From positions 1 through 64,000 of the forward strand of contig JAYMGJ010000273.1 in NCBI GenBank assembly GCA_037178675.1: a DNA stretch of 64,000 nt, in the 5' to 3' direction. Of the stretch, positions 37,843 through 49,087 are shown in pieces. Position 1 is the stretch's first letter, and the number at the start of each line of letters is the position of its first letter. The stretch is from Scleroderma bovista. Its lineage: Eukaryota; Basidiomycota; Agaricomycetes; Boletales; Sclerodermataceae. The notes below the pieces were generated by a model, which searched no databases, had not been told where the DNA came from, and saw only the letters and a program-made list of their open reading frames with translations. Both the position numbers and the translations under genes were made by a program.

Positions 37843-40800
37843 ATGTTCGTGTCTTTCCTTGTTTTCTCGTCTGCTATGCTCATTCTTTGTCCATCTCCAG
37901 GTCTCAAGTCTCGCAGGAGCAGGCACAGTCAGCCACGACTGAGACCTTCCTCACCGCATTGGTGTTCAACGCGGCCGTCTTTGGGGCAGAAATCGTTGCT
38001 TTCACCATACTACGTCGATATTTCAAACAAATCTATGAACCACGCACCGTTCACCCAGTCTCAAAGTATAGTCTTTTGCTACTGCATGCCGCGTGCCTAA
38101 CATCCATTGACAGAGAACGCGTCAAGCCCTTCGAGGCTGGTTTACTCACTTGGCCCATTAGGCTCTTCAATGCAGACTCCCGCGATATCCAGCGTATCAA
38201 CGGCCCAGATGCCTATCTCTTCGTTCGGTTCCTCAGGATGATGATCGTCGTCTTTGTACCTATATGGGTCGTTACTTGGATTATCCTTCTACCTGTCACT
38301 GCGGTAAACAACTCCGTCGCCGGAAAAACTGGCCTGGATCGATTCACCTTCGGAAATATTTCTCCCTATAACCAACCAAGATACGGTGCATATGTTGCCT
38401 GCGTCTATCTCTCTACTCGTAAGTGCCTCCTCTTCTTGCCTCATGCCATTGTATTTATCTATTTTTAGTCTGGGTCTATTGGAACATTCGACGCGAAATG
38501 CGCCACTTCCTCACCGTGCGCCAGCTCCACCTCATCGATCCTGAGCATTCTCGCTCTGCACAGGCCAATACTATCCTGGTCACTGGTATCCCATTTAAAT
38601 ACCTCTCTGAAAAGGCACTTTCCCAGTTATACTCCCATCTTCCTGGTGGTGTTAAAAAGATCTGGTTGAACCGGTGAGTCCTCGTGCGTCATGTGTTGCA
38701 TATTTTACGGCATAATGACTATTTTTATATCTGTATCAAACTTTCAGCTGACATTTCCTTTTAAAGCGATTTGAAAGACTTGCCCTCTGTCTACGACCGT
38801 CGTTTGGCTGCTTGCAGCAAGCTAGAGTCAGCAGAAACCAACTTGCTTCGTACTGCTCTCAAAATTCGCAAGAAGAACTTGAAGCAAGGAAAGAGCACCG
38901 ACGGTGTTGATACTGCCGACCAAGCCGAACGCGATGTCGCCTTAGCAGAGAGACTCGTTCCGAAAGACCAACGTCCCACCCACCGTCTTCCCGCTGGTTT
39001 CCTCCCTTTCTCTCTTCCATTTATTGGTGAAAAGGTCGATACTATCGAATGGGCCCGTAATGAGATCAGCGAATGCTCTTCTTTACTTCGCGAAGCTCGA
39101 CAGACGGTTGACAGGGAGTCGAATCTCCCCGCACCCGAAGACGTGAATGACGACGGTAGAATCGACCGTAAAGATCTACCGACCCAAACTTACCACCCTC
39201 TTAATTCCGCCTTCATCACCTTCAACCAACAGCTCTCCGCACACTTGGCATACCATGCTCTCACCCACCACGAGCCCTACCGTATGGCTGATCGCTACCT
39301 CGAAGTCTCCCCGCAAGATGTCATTTGGGGTAACCTTGGTTTGAACCCGTATGAGAAACGCGTCCGGGTGGCAATCAGTTACGCAGCTACTGCGGCACTC
39401 ATCATCTTCTGGGCGATACCTGTTGCTTTCGTTGGTATTATTTCCAACATTCATGGTCTCTGCGTTCGCTACAGCTGGCTCGCTTGGCTGTGTAAAATTC
39501 CTGGACCGGTTATTGGGATCATTCAGGGTATCCTCCCAGCCGTATTGCTTGCTGTTTTGAACATGCTGCTCCCGATCGTCCTCCGGCTCTTCGGAAGATT
39601 CGAGGGTATCCCGACACGTACTGGCCTGGAACTCAGCTTGATGACGCGATTCTTCATATTCCAAGTCATCGTATGTATTTACTCATCCTGATTTTTGGCG
39701 ATAATATGCGAATCTCATTGTTCTTCCTTCTAGCACTCATTTTTAATTGTCACGTTGAGTTCTGGGATTATCGCCGCGCTCCCTTCGCTTCTGCAGAACC
39801 CAAGTTCGGCGGCATCTTTGTTGGCCTCTTACCTCCCTCAGGCGTCTACCTTCTTCCTCACGTACGCACCCTTTTTATGTTATGCAAAACTTGCCTGACA
39901 TTTATATTTTCATATAGGTTCATCATTCTTCAGGGCCTTTCTGGTGCAGCAGGCGGCTTCCTCGGCATCGTCCAGTTGGCGATTTACTATGTCAAGCTCT
40001 TCATTTTGGGTAGCACCCCTCGTTCCATCTACGATATCAAATTTGGACCAAGAACTGTGCAATGGGGTACCCTGTTCCCTGTGACTACCTTGTTGACTGT
40101 TATCAGTAAGATGCCTCCGGTGCCTTGTTGGGTCAGCACTAACTTTAAACACAGCTCTCGGCTACTCTATTATCTCCCCAATCATCAATGGACTTGCTGT
40201 GTTCACTTTCTTCCTCTTTTACCTCCTCTACAAGTATCTCTTTTTGTACCAATACACCCAACCCCCAACTTTGGACACGGGTGGACTTTTCTTCCCGAAA
40301 GCGATCCAGCACGTGTTCGTGGGTCTGTATGTGCAGCAGGTAGGTGTTTCTGCCTAGCTTGGCCTGCTAGCTCCGAATTGAACGATAAACAGATATGTCT
40401 CTGTGCCCTATTCTTCCTTGCAGTAGACGCGTCAGGGAAGCATAGCGCCACTTGGGAAGGAGCACTGATGGTCGTGCTGATCATATTTACGGTAATATCC
40501 TCGTCTCTGATGCATGCCTAAGACCGTTTGGCTCACTGTTTCTTGTATTTTCTAGGCTGGTTACCAAATCATCATTAACAACTCCTTTGGTCCACTCATC
40601 AGTGCCCTACCACTTAGCCTTGCCGACAAGACTCACAAACCCGATGAGCCCGCCCTCAGTGATGCACAACCGTCTACCTCTGCGGATCCTGCCTACTCCA
40701 AGCAAAGCAAAGCCGCCAAACTTGCCAAGGACGACCTGGGGGAGGAAGAGGAACGCGATTTCAGCGATAATTACTTCCAGAAATACGCAGATGGCGCTGT

Positions 40801-41044
40801 CGACTATGGCTTTGCCCATCCTGCACTGTCGAGGCCTCAGCGCGTTGTGTGGGTCCCAACCGATTTGGACGCATGGGCAAGTGCCAGTACTGGTGAAAGA
40901 CACGGCGCTAGGAGGGGTCTTGGTGGCGCGGAGGTTGAGGCGAACTTGGCGCATGGCATTCAGGCCACGAACGAGGGGACCATGATGGACGAGAAAGGTC
41001 ACGTGGAAGTATTGGCTGCTCCAGTGGACGTGGACAAGTTTTGA
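37843..41044 (+). CDS. CSC1/OSCA/TMEM63-type (DUF221) membrane channel
   Basis: Ten exons (37843-37850, 37901-38065, 38114-38418, 38469-38673, 38767-39670, 39734-39861, 39918-40105, 40155-40339, 40393-40491, 40556-41044) encode 891 residues. The three-part plan is clear: N-terminal transmembrane segments ending near LWVYWNIRREM, a cytosolic RRM-like domain with a charged coiled region, and the large DUF221 channel domain (DVIWGNLGLNPYEKRVR, FFLTFIILQGLSGAAGGFL, NNSFGPLISALPLSL). A charged tail of ~130 residues follows. Relatives are osmotically gated, calcium-permeable channels of the plasma membrane or endomembranes. The first exon would be only eight bases (ATG plus five) with an unusual donor, so the very N-terminus is uncertain. 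Confidence 0.92.
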
Positions 41045-41511
41045 AGATGCCGTTCCGTGATGTGTGTAGCAGATGGATGCATTTTTATTCTGTTGTTTTT
41101 GTTGTGGCCATTACAATCGTATATTAGTTTGATGTCCATCTACGAGTGTTCTTGCCTAGTTACTTCGTATGTTCCACTATTGTATTTAGCTATAACATAA
41201 ACATGGTGGGACTAGTTTTTGGTCCATTCCAATTAGCAACTTTGGAAATGGACTTTATACATTGAGCCACACTACGACGTTACGCGTTATCCACTCTTCC
41301 ATTATGTCTAATACCACATACTGCAGGTCTTCTTGCCCACGCTATCTCGGCGATCGAAGTGAATCCACACGTACCCAACTCTTGCGAAACAGAACACGTT
41401 TCACGACTGACCAGTATCTAGCAGAACACTCGCCGTAGTTCTCGGATCCATTGAGCTTCCTCGCACGCAGAGCAGTCACGGACGATTCCGCTCTATCCAA
41501 AACGATGGGCC
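41045..41511. other. 3' flank of the CSC1-like gene, nothing recognised
   Basis: No coding similarity or structured element was recognised in this 0.47 kb. Confidence 0.45.
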
Positions 41512-41905
41512 ATGATGACAACCATACAAACTGTCGATGACATCGAGAGTGGGGTCAAAGCAAACGCCCTCCCAGAACGAGCATCCGCCATTGTAAACCA
41601 TCGCATTGGGGAACACAGGCCGGATGTCGCCATGAAACCTATCACATGGCTGACATCGTCCACAGCTCTGTTGCAGAATTGCAGCAACACATTATCATCG
41701 GCGTTCTCTACCCTGTCGCGGCTCTCCACGACTTGACGCTGAATGCCTTCGGAGGGACGATTCCCACCTGCAGCAGTAGAGAGTTGGCCCTCTCTGACCC
41801 CTATGGCTCAGCCCATCCCCTGTAACGCCTGTAGAATATGGTCCGTGCTCGATCCGCGGTGGGGCCGTCAAAGCGACCATGATGCCCTCGGCGCTATACA
41901 AATGC
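41512..41905 (+). pseudogene. Relic of an M20 carboxypeptidase (carboxypeptidase S-like)
   Basis: One frame reads DIESGVKANALPERASAIVNHRI, with 20 residues close to the conserved 'GGVKANALPE...VNHRI' stretch of vacuolar carboxypeptidase S and PM20D1-like M20 peptidases. A shifted frame then gives VAELQQHI, LTLNAFGG and LALSDPYG, and a third gives TPVEYGPCSIRGGA. The pieces follow the order of the family but need at least two frameshifts, and no metal-binding N-terminal half is present. It is a fragment of a gene, not a working enzyme. Confidence 0.55.
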
Positions 41906-41959
41906 TACAGAGGTGATCATGGTGCCGTCCTTGTTGTTAGGTAGGCCTCTTCTTTTCAT

Positions 41960-42455
41960 AGCATTCACGTGCTGATCACACCCCAAACGCTTCCTCTCCG
42001 CCGCTCCAGGGGTGATGTTCCCACCGTGGAAAATGTTGTCAAGAGGCTTGAAAACAATGGCCACGAACCAGAAGCATCACGCAGTGTTTCTGGCTCGCAA
42101 TCATCGTCTTTACTCGTGGGAAATATGTACTCGAAAGCACTTTGCGCAAAATGGGGCACCCCTAGGGAACATTACAGACATCAAGATCTCACACAAATCC
42201 GATGGAACTTCACGTCGATTTGGTTTCGTCGGATTTAAAACGGACACAGGTGACTGAGCCAGGAACTGGTTTGTCAAGACTTGTGTCGACTCGACGCGAA
42301 TTACTGACGTTGATTCTTACTCAGGTTCACATGCCGATAGATTCGGTTTCGAAGCAGCGAAGGGCTTTGCTTATGTCAAGTTTAAACAACCATCGTCTGT
42401 CTCGGGGCAACCAGACCTTTTCTATAGTCGGGAGTCAAATATGATGGAAGATTTT
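41960..42455 (+). pseudogene. Relic resembling the first RRM of MRD1 (rRNA-processing RNA-binding protein)
   Basis: The frame near 42127-42260 reads KHFAQNGAPLGNITDIKISH and continues SDGTSRRFGFVGFKTD, typical of the first RRM of Mrd1. The next exon-like pieces give FVKTCVDSTRI and EAAKGFAYVKFKQP. The beta-1 RNP2 strand is degenerate, and the frame ends soon after at MMEDF and a stop, so most of the multi-RRM protein is missing. The pieces are separated by plausible introns. A truncated pseudogene is the best call. Confidence 0.5.
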
Positions 42456-42688
42456 TGACGATCAGACGAGACATCGTTGAGTGAATGAACAGCGAAAAAA
42501 ACCGTTTCTCACCAAGGCAAAAATTGCACAGTCGCACCTTCGGCAGTGGCACGTGCTTACAGGTGCTTAGTACTCATTACTTGCCCTCTTCTTTTTACAC
42601 GGTGAGTAGATGCATACAGCGGCTCGATATTCAACGTTGCAACAAGTGCTATTCAAAGCTACTTCAATCAACTAAGGGCAGTTATTGA

Positions 42689-44075
42689 CTACAACTCGTC
42701 GTGAGTAGAGTCTGCTAGTCCACTTGGTGGTTCGATACCGGCTGTACTCTCCGGTGGAAGCGAAAAGGTCACCGTGTCTTTCACAGGGGATGGCGTCAAA
42801 GCAGCTTCTGTCATGTTCTCGGCTCCATCCACAAAGGTGAAGATGTCAGTCGACATTGGCAGGGCTGCATCCGCCTCAACGGTAGGAAGGGGGGTCGACA
42901 AAGACCCCGTCGCAGCAAGTGTCGCTGAAGCTGCCATGACAGCAGATGACGAAGATACAACACTCGCAAGAACCGCGCTTCCTAGCGCTGTTTCCTTCTC
43001 CATCATCCCTACTTTGCCTCGCCCAGAACTCCAACTCGGCAGATTCATAAATCTGGTCCACCAGAACACGATTCTGAAACCCCTCTCCAAGACCCGCTGC
43101 TCAAGAATAAAGAGGACGACGAGAACAAAGAATACAATGGCAGCACCAATCAGCAGGCGATCGAGGGTGTCGGTTTTCTCGAGGGCGGTGATCAGCTCAC
43201 GAGAGGAGCCAAGTATGATGGAGAGGCTATCGTGGTGTTGGGACGTTGACTGGAGCGAAGCAGTGGATGACTCTGTAGAACGTTGTCAGTTAATAACATA
43301 CACGAGGAGGGAAGTCTGCTTGCCAAGTAACTGCGAAGAAAGGACACTACGTTCAAGTTCCTTCTGCATCAAACCCATTGTGCGCTGGAGAGTCTCGGTA
43401 ACATTATTTGTAGCTGTCATAAGTGCATCCTCCCTGTCATCCAGTGAAGGGAAGAGACATGTCGCTAAGTAAGACACTTCTCGTGGATGTTAAAACAATA
43501 ATACGAACGCCGTTTTCGTGTTTCCTGCAGTGGCTAAAGCTTTCTCGTTTATTGGCGGGGGGTTATATAGTAGCTCTTCTCTTTTGGACCGCTGTTGTGC
43601 ATCGATAGTACGTTTTGATGCAAGAACCGCCGCTCGGAAGTCTGTTCGGAGTCTGCGAGCGGCCAGCAAAGTCTTCAATGAGTATCGTATGCCGTAGAAA
43701 GAAAAGGACAAGGATACTTGTAAACACGCACTCGTTGAGGGTGTCTCGGAATGTGTCAACCCGCAACCTGAGCTCCCTTCGGGTTCGTTCAGTTCTTTGG
43801 TCGTCTACCAGGACATCCAACTCCTGCACTTCGCCCACATAGTCATCGGTAACATCCAACAGAGCATAAACATAGCGGACACGAACCTCAATTTGTGCCC
43901 CGAGTTTTTCGACGTCCTCCCGTATTTCAGCAGCCCATAGTTGTTGCGTAGTCAATGGACCAGTGCAGGTTCTTAGACGAGGAATCTGAAAGGTTGATAA
44001 ATCATTCAAGCCTCGTTTTATCGTTTCAGCGAGAGCCAGGGAGTCAGCGTCAAACACCACAGGGAGTGGCGGCAT
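42689..44075 (-). CDS. SEC20: Sec20-domain SNARE (BNIP1/Sec20 family)
   Basis: Four exons (43728-44075, 43509-43672, 43324-43433, 42689-43272) encode 401 residues. A helical N-terminal domain is followed by the Sec20 core (LLAARRLRTDFRAAVLASKR, NNVTETLQRTMGLMQ, ELERSVLSSQLLESS) and one hydrophobic segment (LLIGAAIVFFVLVVLFILEQ). A Ser/Thr-rich tail of ~130 residues follows. Sec20 is the Qb-SNARE of Golgi-to-ER retrograde fusion at the ER. Yeast Sec20 ends with an HDEL-type signal; this protein instead ends STHDEL, which matches an HDEL retrieval motif. The intron after 43324 seems to use a GC donor. It is followed on the same strand by no close gene; 235 bases separate it from the PHD gene. 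Confidence 0.87.
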
Positions 44076-44309
44076 TGGGGAAGTGTGGCAAGGTGTGGCA
44101 CAGTCAGAACAACTTGTCGGAGTCGCGTGGATAAAATGCAGCTACCATGTTGCCACCATTGATACTAGGGAAATCCAGCAAAGCTATGAGGGATGTACAA
44201 TTGTGTGCAGATGAGTGGAAGTACAGATGACTCGACTGAATGAAACGTGACGTTGCTTGACAATGGTATCGTAGTATGTAAAATGTGTCCTCTTGGGTGG
44301 CTTTGTAGT

Positions 44310-47300
44310 CTAACTCATCCCAGCAGCCACGGCATCAGGGAACAGGATAACATCTGTGCCCAAGTCTATGCCTTGCGCCAGTGCCTCTTCTTCAAATCGC
44401 TTGATATGTCTGTCGTCACCAACAATATTGCCCTCGGGAATCCAGGTCGCCTGAGTCATGGGGTAGCTGAAATGTGGGTTAGACAGACAGTCAAGTACGT
44501 AGCGGGAGTGTCATCAAGCCCTCACCCATCCCACTTTGCTAGCCAAAGAAAGCCAGCTTTCCCAACCGCTTTTCGACCGACCAGGCGTTCCACAAAGTAT
44601 AAATCATCGTTTGCTTCAACATCTTCGGGACAGTCCGGTCGTGCGCAATTGTATGCACGATTGCGAAGAGTTTGACGAGTGGCAACTGGATCAGACCTAG
44701 TGAACAAGCGTTCCTTTCCCCACACAAACCACACTTTACCTTTAACACTTTGAAAGATAATAAGTCATCATGTTTCAGCGCGGTTCTAACAGGTGGGAAT
44801 TAGACTTACGAGCACACGGGACAGATAAATGCTGAACCAGGATCCAGTCTCGGGTCTCCCTTTTCGACGCCGACGCATCCATAGTGATACCACATGTCAC
44901 AACTGTAAAATGTCAATTCAAGCCTAGTCATATTGCTTCTGACACATACTTGTCACATTGAATGAACTGATAAAAATACGTCAGAGTAGATTAACGGAAG
45001 GAAAACAGACGCACCTGCAGTCTCCATCTGTCAGGCCACGGTTTTCGTTCTGGCCATTCTGGGAGGGACATGTTGCTCGGGTGAGAAGGTATGTCCCGTA
45101 TATTTATCGACGATCTGGACGTTAAAGGATCCAGGGGTTTTTCAGGGAATGAGGCAGAGACCCCTGGAATAACTTCAGGTATCTCAACTTCCGCATGAAG
45201 TAAATGATGTTCCGATGGCATAGAATAGGGCTTCCGTCCGGCACCTTCGTTGCCCTGGGATGAATCTGCATTTCTCCTGACCACCTGCCCCCCAAGTAGG
45301 ACATATCTGGTAGGTTTCTTTTTACTGCCGTGGTCGCTCTTCACTCGCTTAGTTGGACGTCTATCTTCCTTCCGTATCTTGGGTGCGTCGCTTGGGAGGG
45401 CTGCTACAGGTTGTTTTATCTGCATTCTTCTTCCAGCAGGAATGGTAATTTTAAACCCTGATTTCGTCGTTGTCGTGCTTTGCGAAGCTGCAGCAACATT
45501 TATGCCCACTGGCTGGGAAGGTTGCTGGGGGATTGCATTAGGCTGCTCCGATGGAGGTGCTGACTATAAAGTGACATATATTAACATGCTAGTGATGTTT
45601 CAACGGCATGGAGTACAAAGAAACGCACCACAGAAGTGATGATTGAACCCTCTCCCTCTGTAAAACTTGTACCAGTGACCGCTCGGGGTGCACCCAGATC
45701 AACACAAGCATTCGCTTCAGCAGTATTCTCCTTTTCCCTGAGTGCATTTGGAGGATGAATAACAGGACCAACGTCAATGTGGTCCCCCTCCCGTACAGCG
45801 CTTGCGGCATCTCGCTTTCGTTTTCTTTCCCTTGAGTTGGGCACAGAAGTCGAATTTCGTTCGCGTCGCGCCAACTGTGTCAGCTCCGACAACGACGCAG
45901 ACGGTCCACCTCGCTGGGACCCAGGAGGGTACTGGGTATGACAACCTTCTAAACTGGCGGCACCCGAGCATGATGCAATGGCGGAGTAGGAGCAGTAGGA
46001 TGGCTTGGAGTAGTGCCCGTTATTGTCAATGTCACGCGTTTGCATGTCAGGATGACCACAAGTATCAGCAGTGCGATGGTTCGGCGGTACATCGTCAGGG
46101 ACTTCTGGTGACAAAAGCTCTGACGATAGCGGCGAGAGCGTTTCAAGGCCCTCTGGTAAAGGTACATTCACGGCAGAGACTGCTGACGATGGCCAGTTGT
46201 TCAACATTTCTAACCAATCCGCTCTCCAGGAATCTGGAAGTTGAACTTTATCCGAGGCCAGTGCATCACTAAGGAGCACCGAGGGTACTTTCTCCGGTAC
46301 ATTTTGCGCGGGGCCCGCCATAATATCCTCCTGAGGGTCCACCGATGAGGACCTGGAGGCCGACGTTGACGGTAGTAGGAGTGAGGGGATTGATGCTGGT
46401 GTCTCAGGTAGAAGCGCGCGCACAACATCCTCTTCGTCTTCCGTACGTTGGCTATCAGCTGGAGTGGATTCGCAGGCATCGTTTATCATAGCGCCAGGAG
46501 ACTGGATAATAGGGGGAATACGATGAGGAGTGCCCTCATCGGCATTCACCGATTCCGATAAAGCTGATGCTTCGTTGTCTGTCGGTACCTGTATGTTGGG
46601 CTGTACTGTCTCTAGCGGCTCACCAGCAATGGACGTAGACGCGACCTCTGCACGAACGCCGTGGATGCTAACACTACTGTCACGATCCTTTGACCGAACT
46701 TCCAGACCGCAATCTTGTTCCACACAACCTTCCGAGTCATTCCCCACCATACCGTGTCGGGTCACATCCTCCGTTGGCACGGACAGGGGCACCTCGACTG
46801 GTGGCGGTGCACCAGTGTCAGGGGGTACAGATATCTGCGGCACTTCGAAAGCCCCATGAACTGTGTCTGAACTGTCAGCATCCAAAGATTCCATGTTAAC
46901 GTGGGGATCCATAGGAGGGGTAGATAGAGCTGGGCGCGGTGGGGGAATTACTAAAGAAAGCCCCCCGTCTTCAACCTCTTTGCCTTGAACACCGTGGATC
47001 GGAGCGTCGTCTGTGACGGAAACAAGGGGAACTCCGTTGGTTAATGAATCCGATGCCATAACTATATCAACTGTCTCAGAAGCCTGCTGTAGGTTAGCAA
47101 CTGGCGCAGATGTTTGAGGTACTTGGATTTGAGATGTGCGATCCTCCGGCAGGTGCAATTCACTGGGGGGTAAAGTTGGGGGTGTTTTAGAGTTGTATGA
47201 TCGATGCGCTGCTGATGTGTTAGGAGGAGCAGGGAAAGAAGGCGGTAATACAAGGGAGGGAAGAGCTACAGGTGAGCCGCTGGATGGAAGTGGTAGCAAA

Positions 47301-48850
47301 GGGGTGATGGACGGCGGAGGACGGTATGGCGTTTCTGTCATCGGAGAGTAGACTTCACCATCCAATGAACTCTCAGAGGAACTTGCTGTGTTACCTGTGG
47401 AGGCTTGCGGTTGCGAATTGGTAAGCCCGGTCGAAAGTGTGTTCGAAGAAATTGCTAGGATTCATGGATGTCAATGTAACGTTGACAACAAATTTATAGC
47501 AAAGATTCCATAGTTGAAAAGCAGAGGATAAGACCTACCAGAACCAGCGACATAGCGAAGTTGAGCTTGTAACATGTCGACTTGATGCGCAACAAATGAG
47601 AGTTAGCTATATGTTTTTTGGAAGGAAAAAGAAGTGATACAAAGCAACCATGATGATACGTGGTCCATCAGGAAGAGGCAACATAACATGATTGAGTCCT
47701 CACACGTTCCATCTTGATTGCTCCGAACAGCAGACAAGTGAAGTGAGTAAAGTGACATACCTCCTTCAGAAGTCCAATCTACAGGCACGAAGGCAAAGCC
47801 GCGTTGATCATTAGATGTTGATTCGGAACACGCTGGGGACGCAGCTAGCGGAATACATGCGTCCACCGACGCATCTGCGTATTCTGTACGGTCCCGGAGA
47901 CCACGTTTGATAAGAAATAAATAAAAATATAGCAAGAAAGGTAGTGGTAGGACATTATTAGTGTGTGAGGCTGAGTACGAGGAATCGGACGAACCTTTTA
48001 CAGGCTCAACCAGACCTGATGATGACTCTATGGGAGATGGTAAATGTGTAGTGCATTCGATGACATTATTAGGCGGCGGATTTTGTGGTGGTGGGGAGGT
48101 TGCGGTGTCTCGGACGACTATAAAGTCGGTTAAAACCTTTGGACGCTTGTTGAGACGCGGATGAGGAATTTACAGACTTTTGATCGGGTTGCTCTTTTCT
48201 GTACGTTGGAGCAACTCCTCGAGTGAAAACTCGATCGTACTAAGTCTGTCGAGAACGTTGGCAACTGGTGGTTCCGACAAAGCTGCGGTCTGTTCGAGCT
48301 CGCTTCCTTGGACTAGTTCTTTTTCTTTCCCCTTGGCTTTCTTTCCCCTAGTCGCAGCCTTTTTCTTCCGGGTAACCCCAAGTATACCCTCAAGCGAGCC
48401 AACTCGATCTCCCAAATTCCTTTGGGCGTTCTTGATAGAATGTAAATCAGAAAGTACGGTTTGCATGCCCGACTTTATGCCTGCTACATGTTCGAGAAGC
48501 TGGGAAAGATCCCGGTCGCTGGGATCTGATGTGGGAGTATGTGCACCCTGGGAACTATCTATCATTGTAGATTGGCTGACACTCGGATGGTGGGTCGCAA
48601 AAGGAGAAGGCGAGTTTTCAGGAGTGACGGCGGGTGCAACGGGTGTGGAGAACGTACTACCAAGTGACCGAGTGGCATCGAACATAATCCGCGGGTCGCG
48701 GACTCCGGTATTGTGGTAGGGAGCGAGGGAATCCCAAGTAAAATAGCTGTAAGGGAATACATTCACTCCAGGAGGAGGAGGGGCACCATACCAAGCGGGT
48801 ATGGGTGCGTGCGTCCACTGTGAATGCGATCGGGAACTATCAGAGTCCAT
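44310..48850 (-). CDS. Large disordered protein with C-terminal partial PHD finger and chromodomain
   Basis: Ten exons (48178-48850, 47995-48117, 47761-47883, 47539-47580, 45629-47454, 45015-45563, 44950-44966, 44810-44902, 44526-44696, 44310-44466) give 1257 residues. About 1100 residues are low complexity (P, S, E rich) with a basic patch. Near 1115-1150 lies a PHD-like zinc finger, QCDNCDMWYHYGC then ICPVC, which lacks the usual first Cys pair. From about 1170 a chromodomain follows (YFVERLVGRK, FLWLAKWDGY, ATWIPEGNI). This points to a chromatin-binding nuclear protein. I do not recognise a named orthologue. Exons 2-3 near the N-terminus are less certain than the rest, and two separate genes remain possible though all joins stay in frame. 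Confidence 0.78.
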
Positions 48851-49087
48851 GATGGGGATGATAGCTGAACGGGAGATCTCAGTAAGACGACAAAGGCGAT
48901 GGATGAAAGATGGCCCACCATCGAAGAGAAGGATACCTAGACTCGGTGGTAGTATCACCAGCGTCTGTACGAAGGTTTGCAGGTACTACTAGTGCGGAAG
49001 TTGCTGAGGCAAGCTTGTCCGGTGACCGACTGAACGACTAAAGCCAAGCAATGTACAAAAGGCATTCTATCTCTTCAGCTCCACAAC
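48851..49087. promoter_or_regulatory. Divergent promoter, PHD-chromodomain gene / RMD1-like gene
   Basis: Two start codons on opposite strands are 237 bases apart. No specific element was recognised. Confidence 0.4.
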
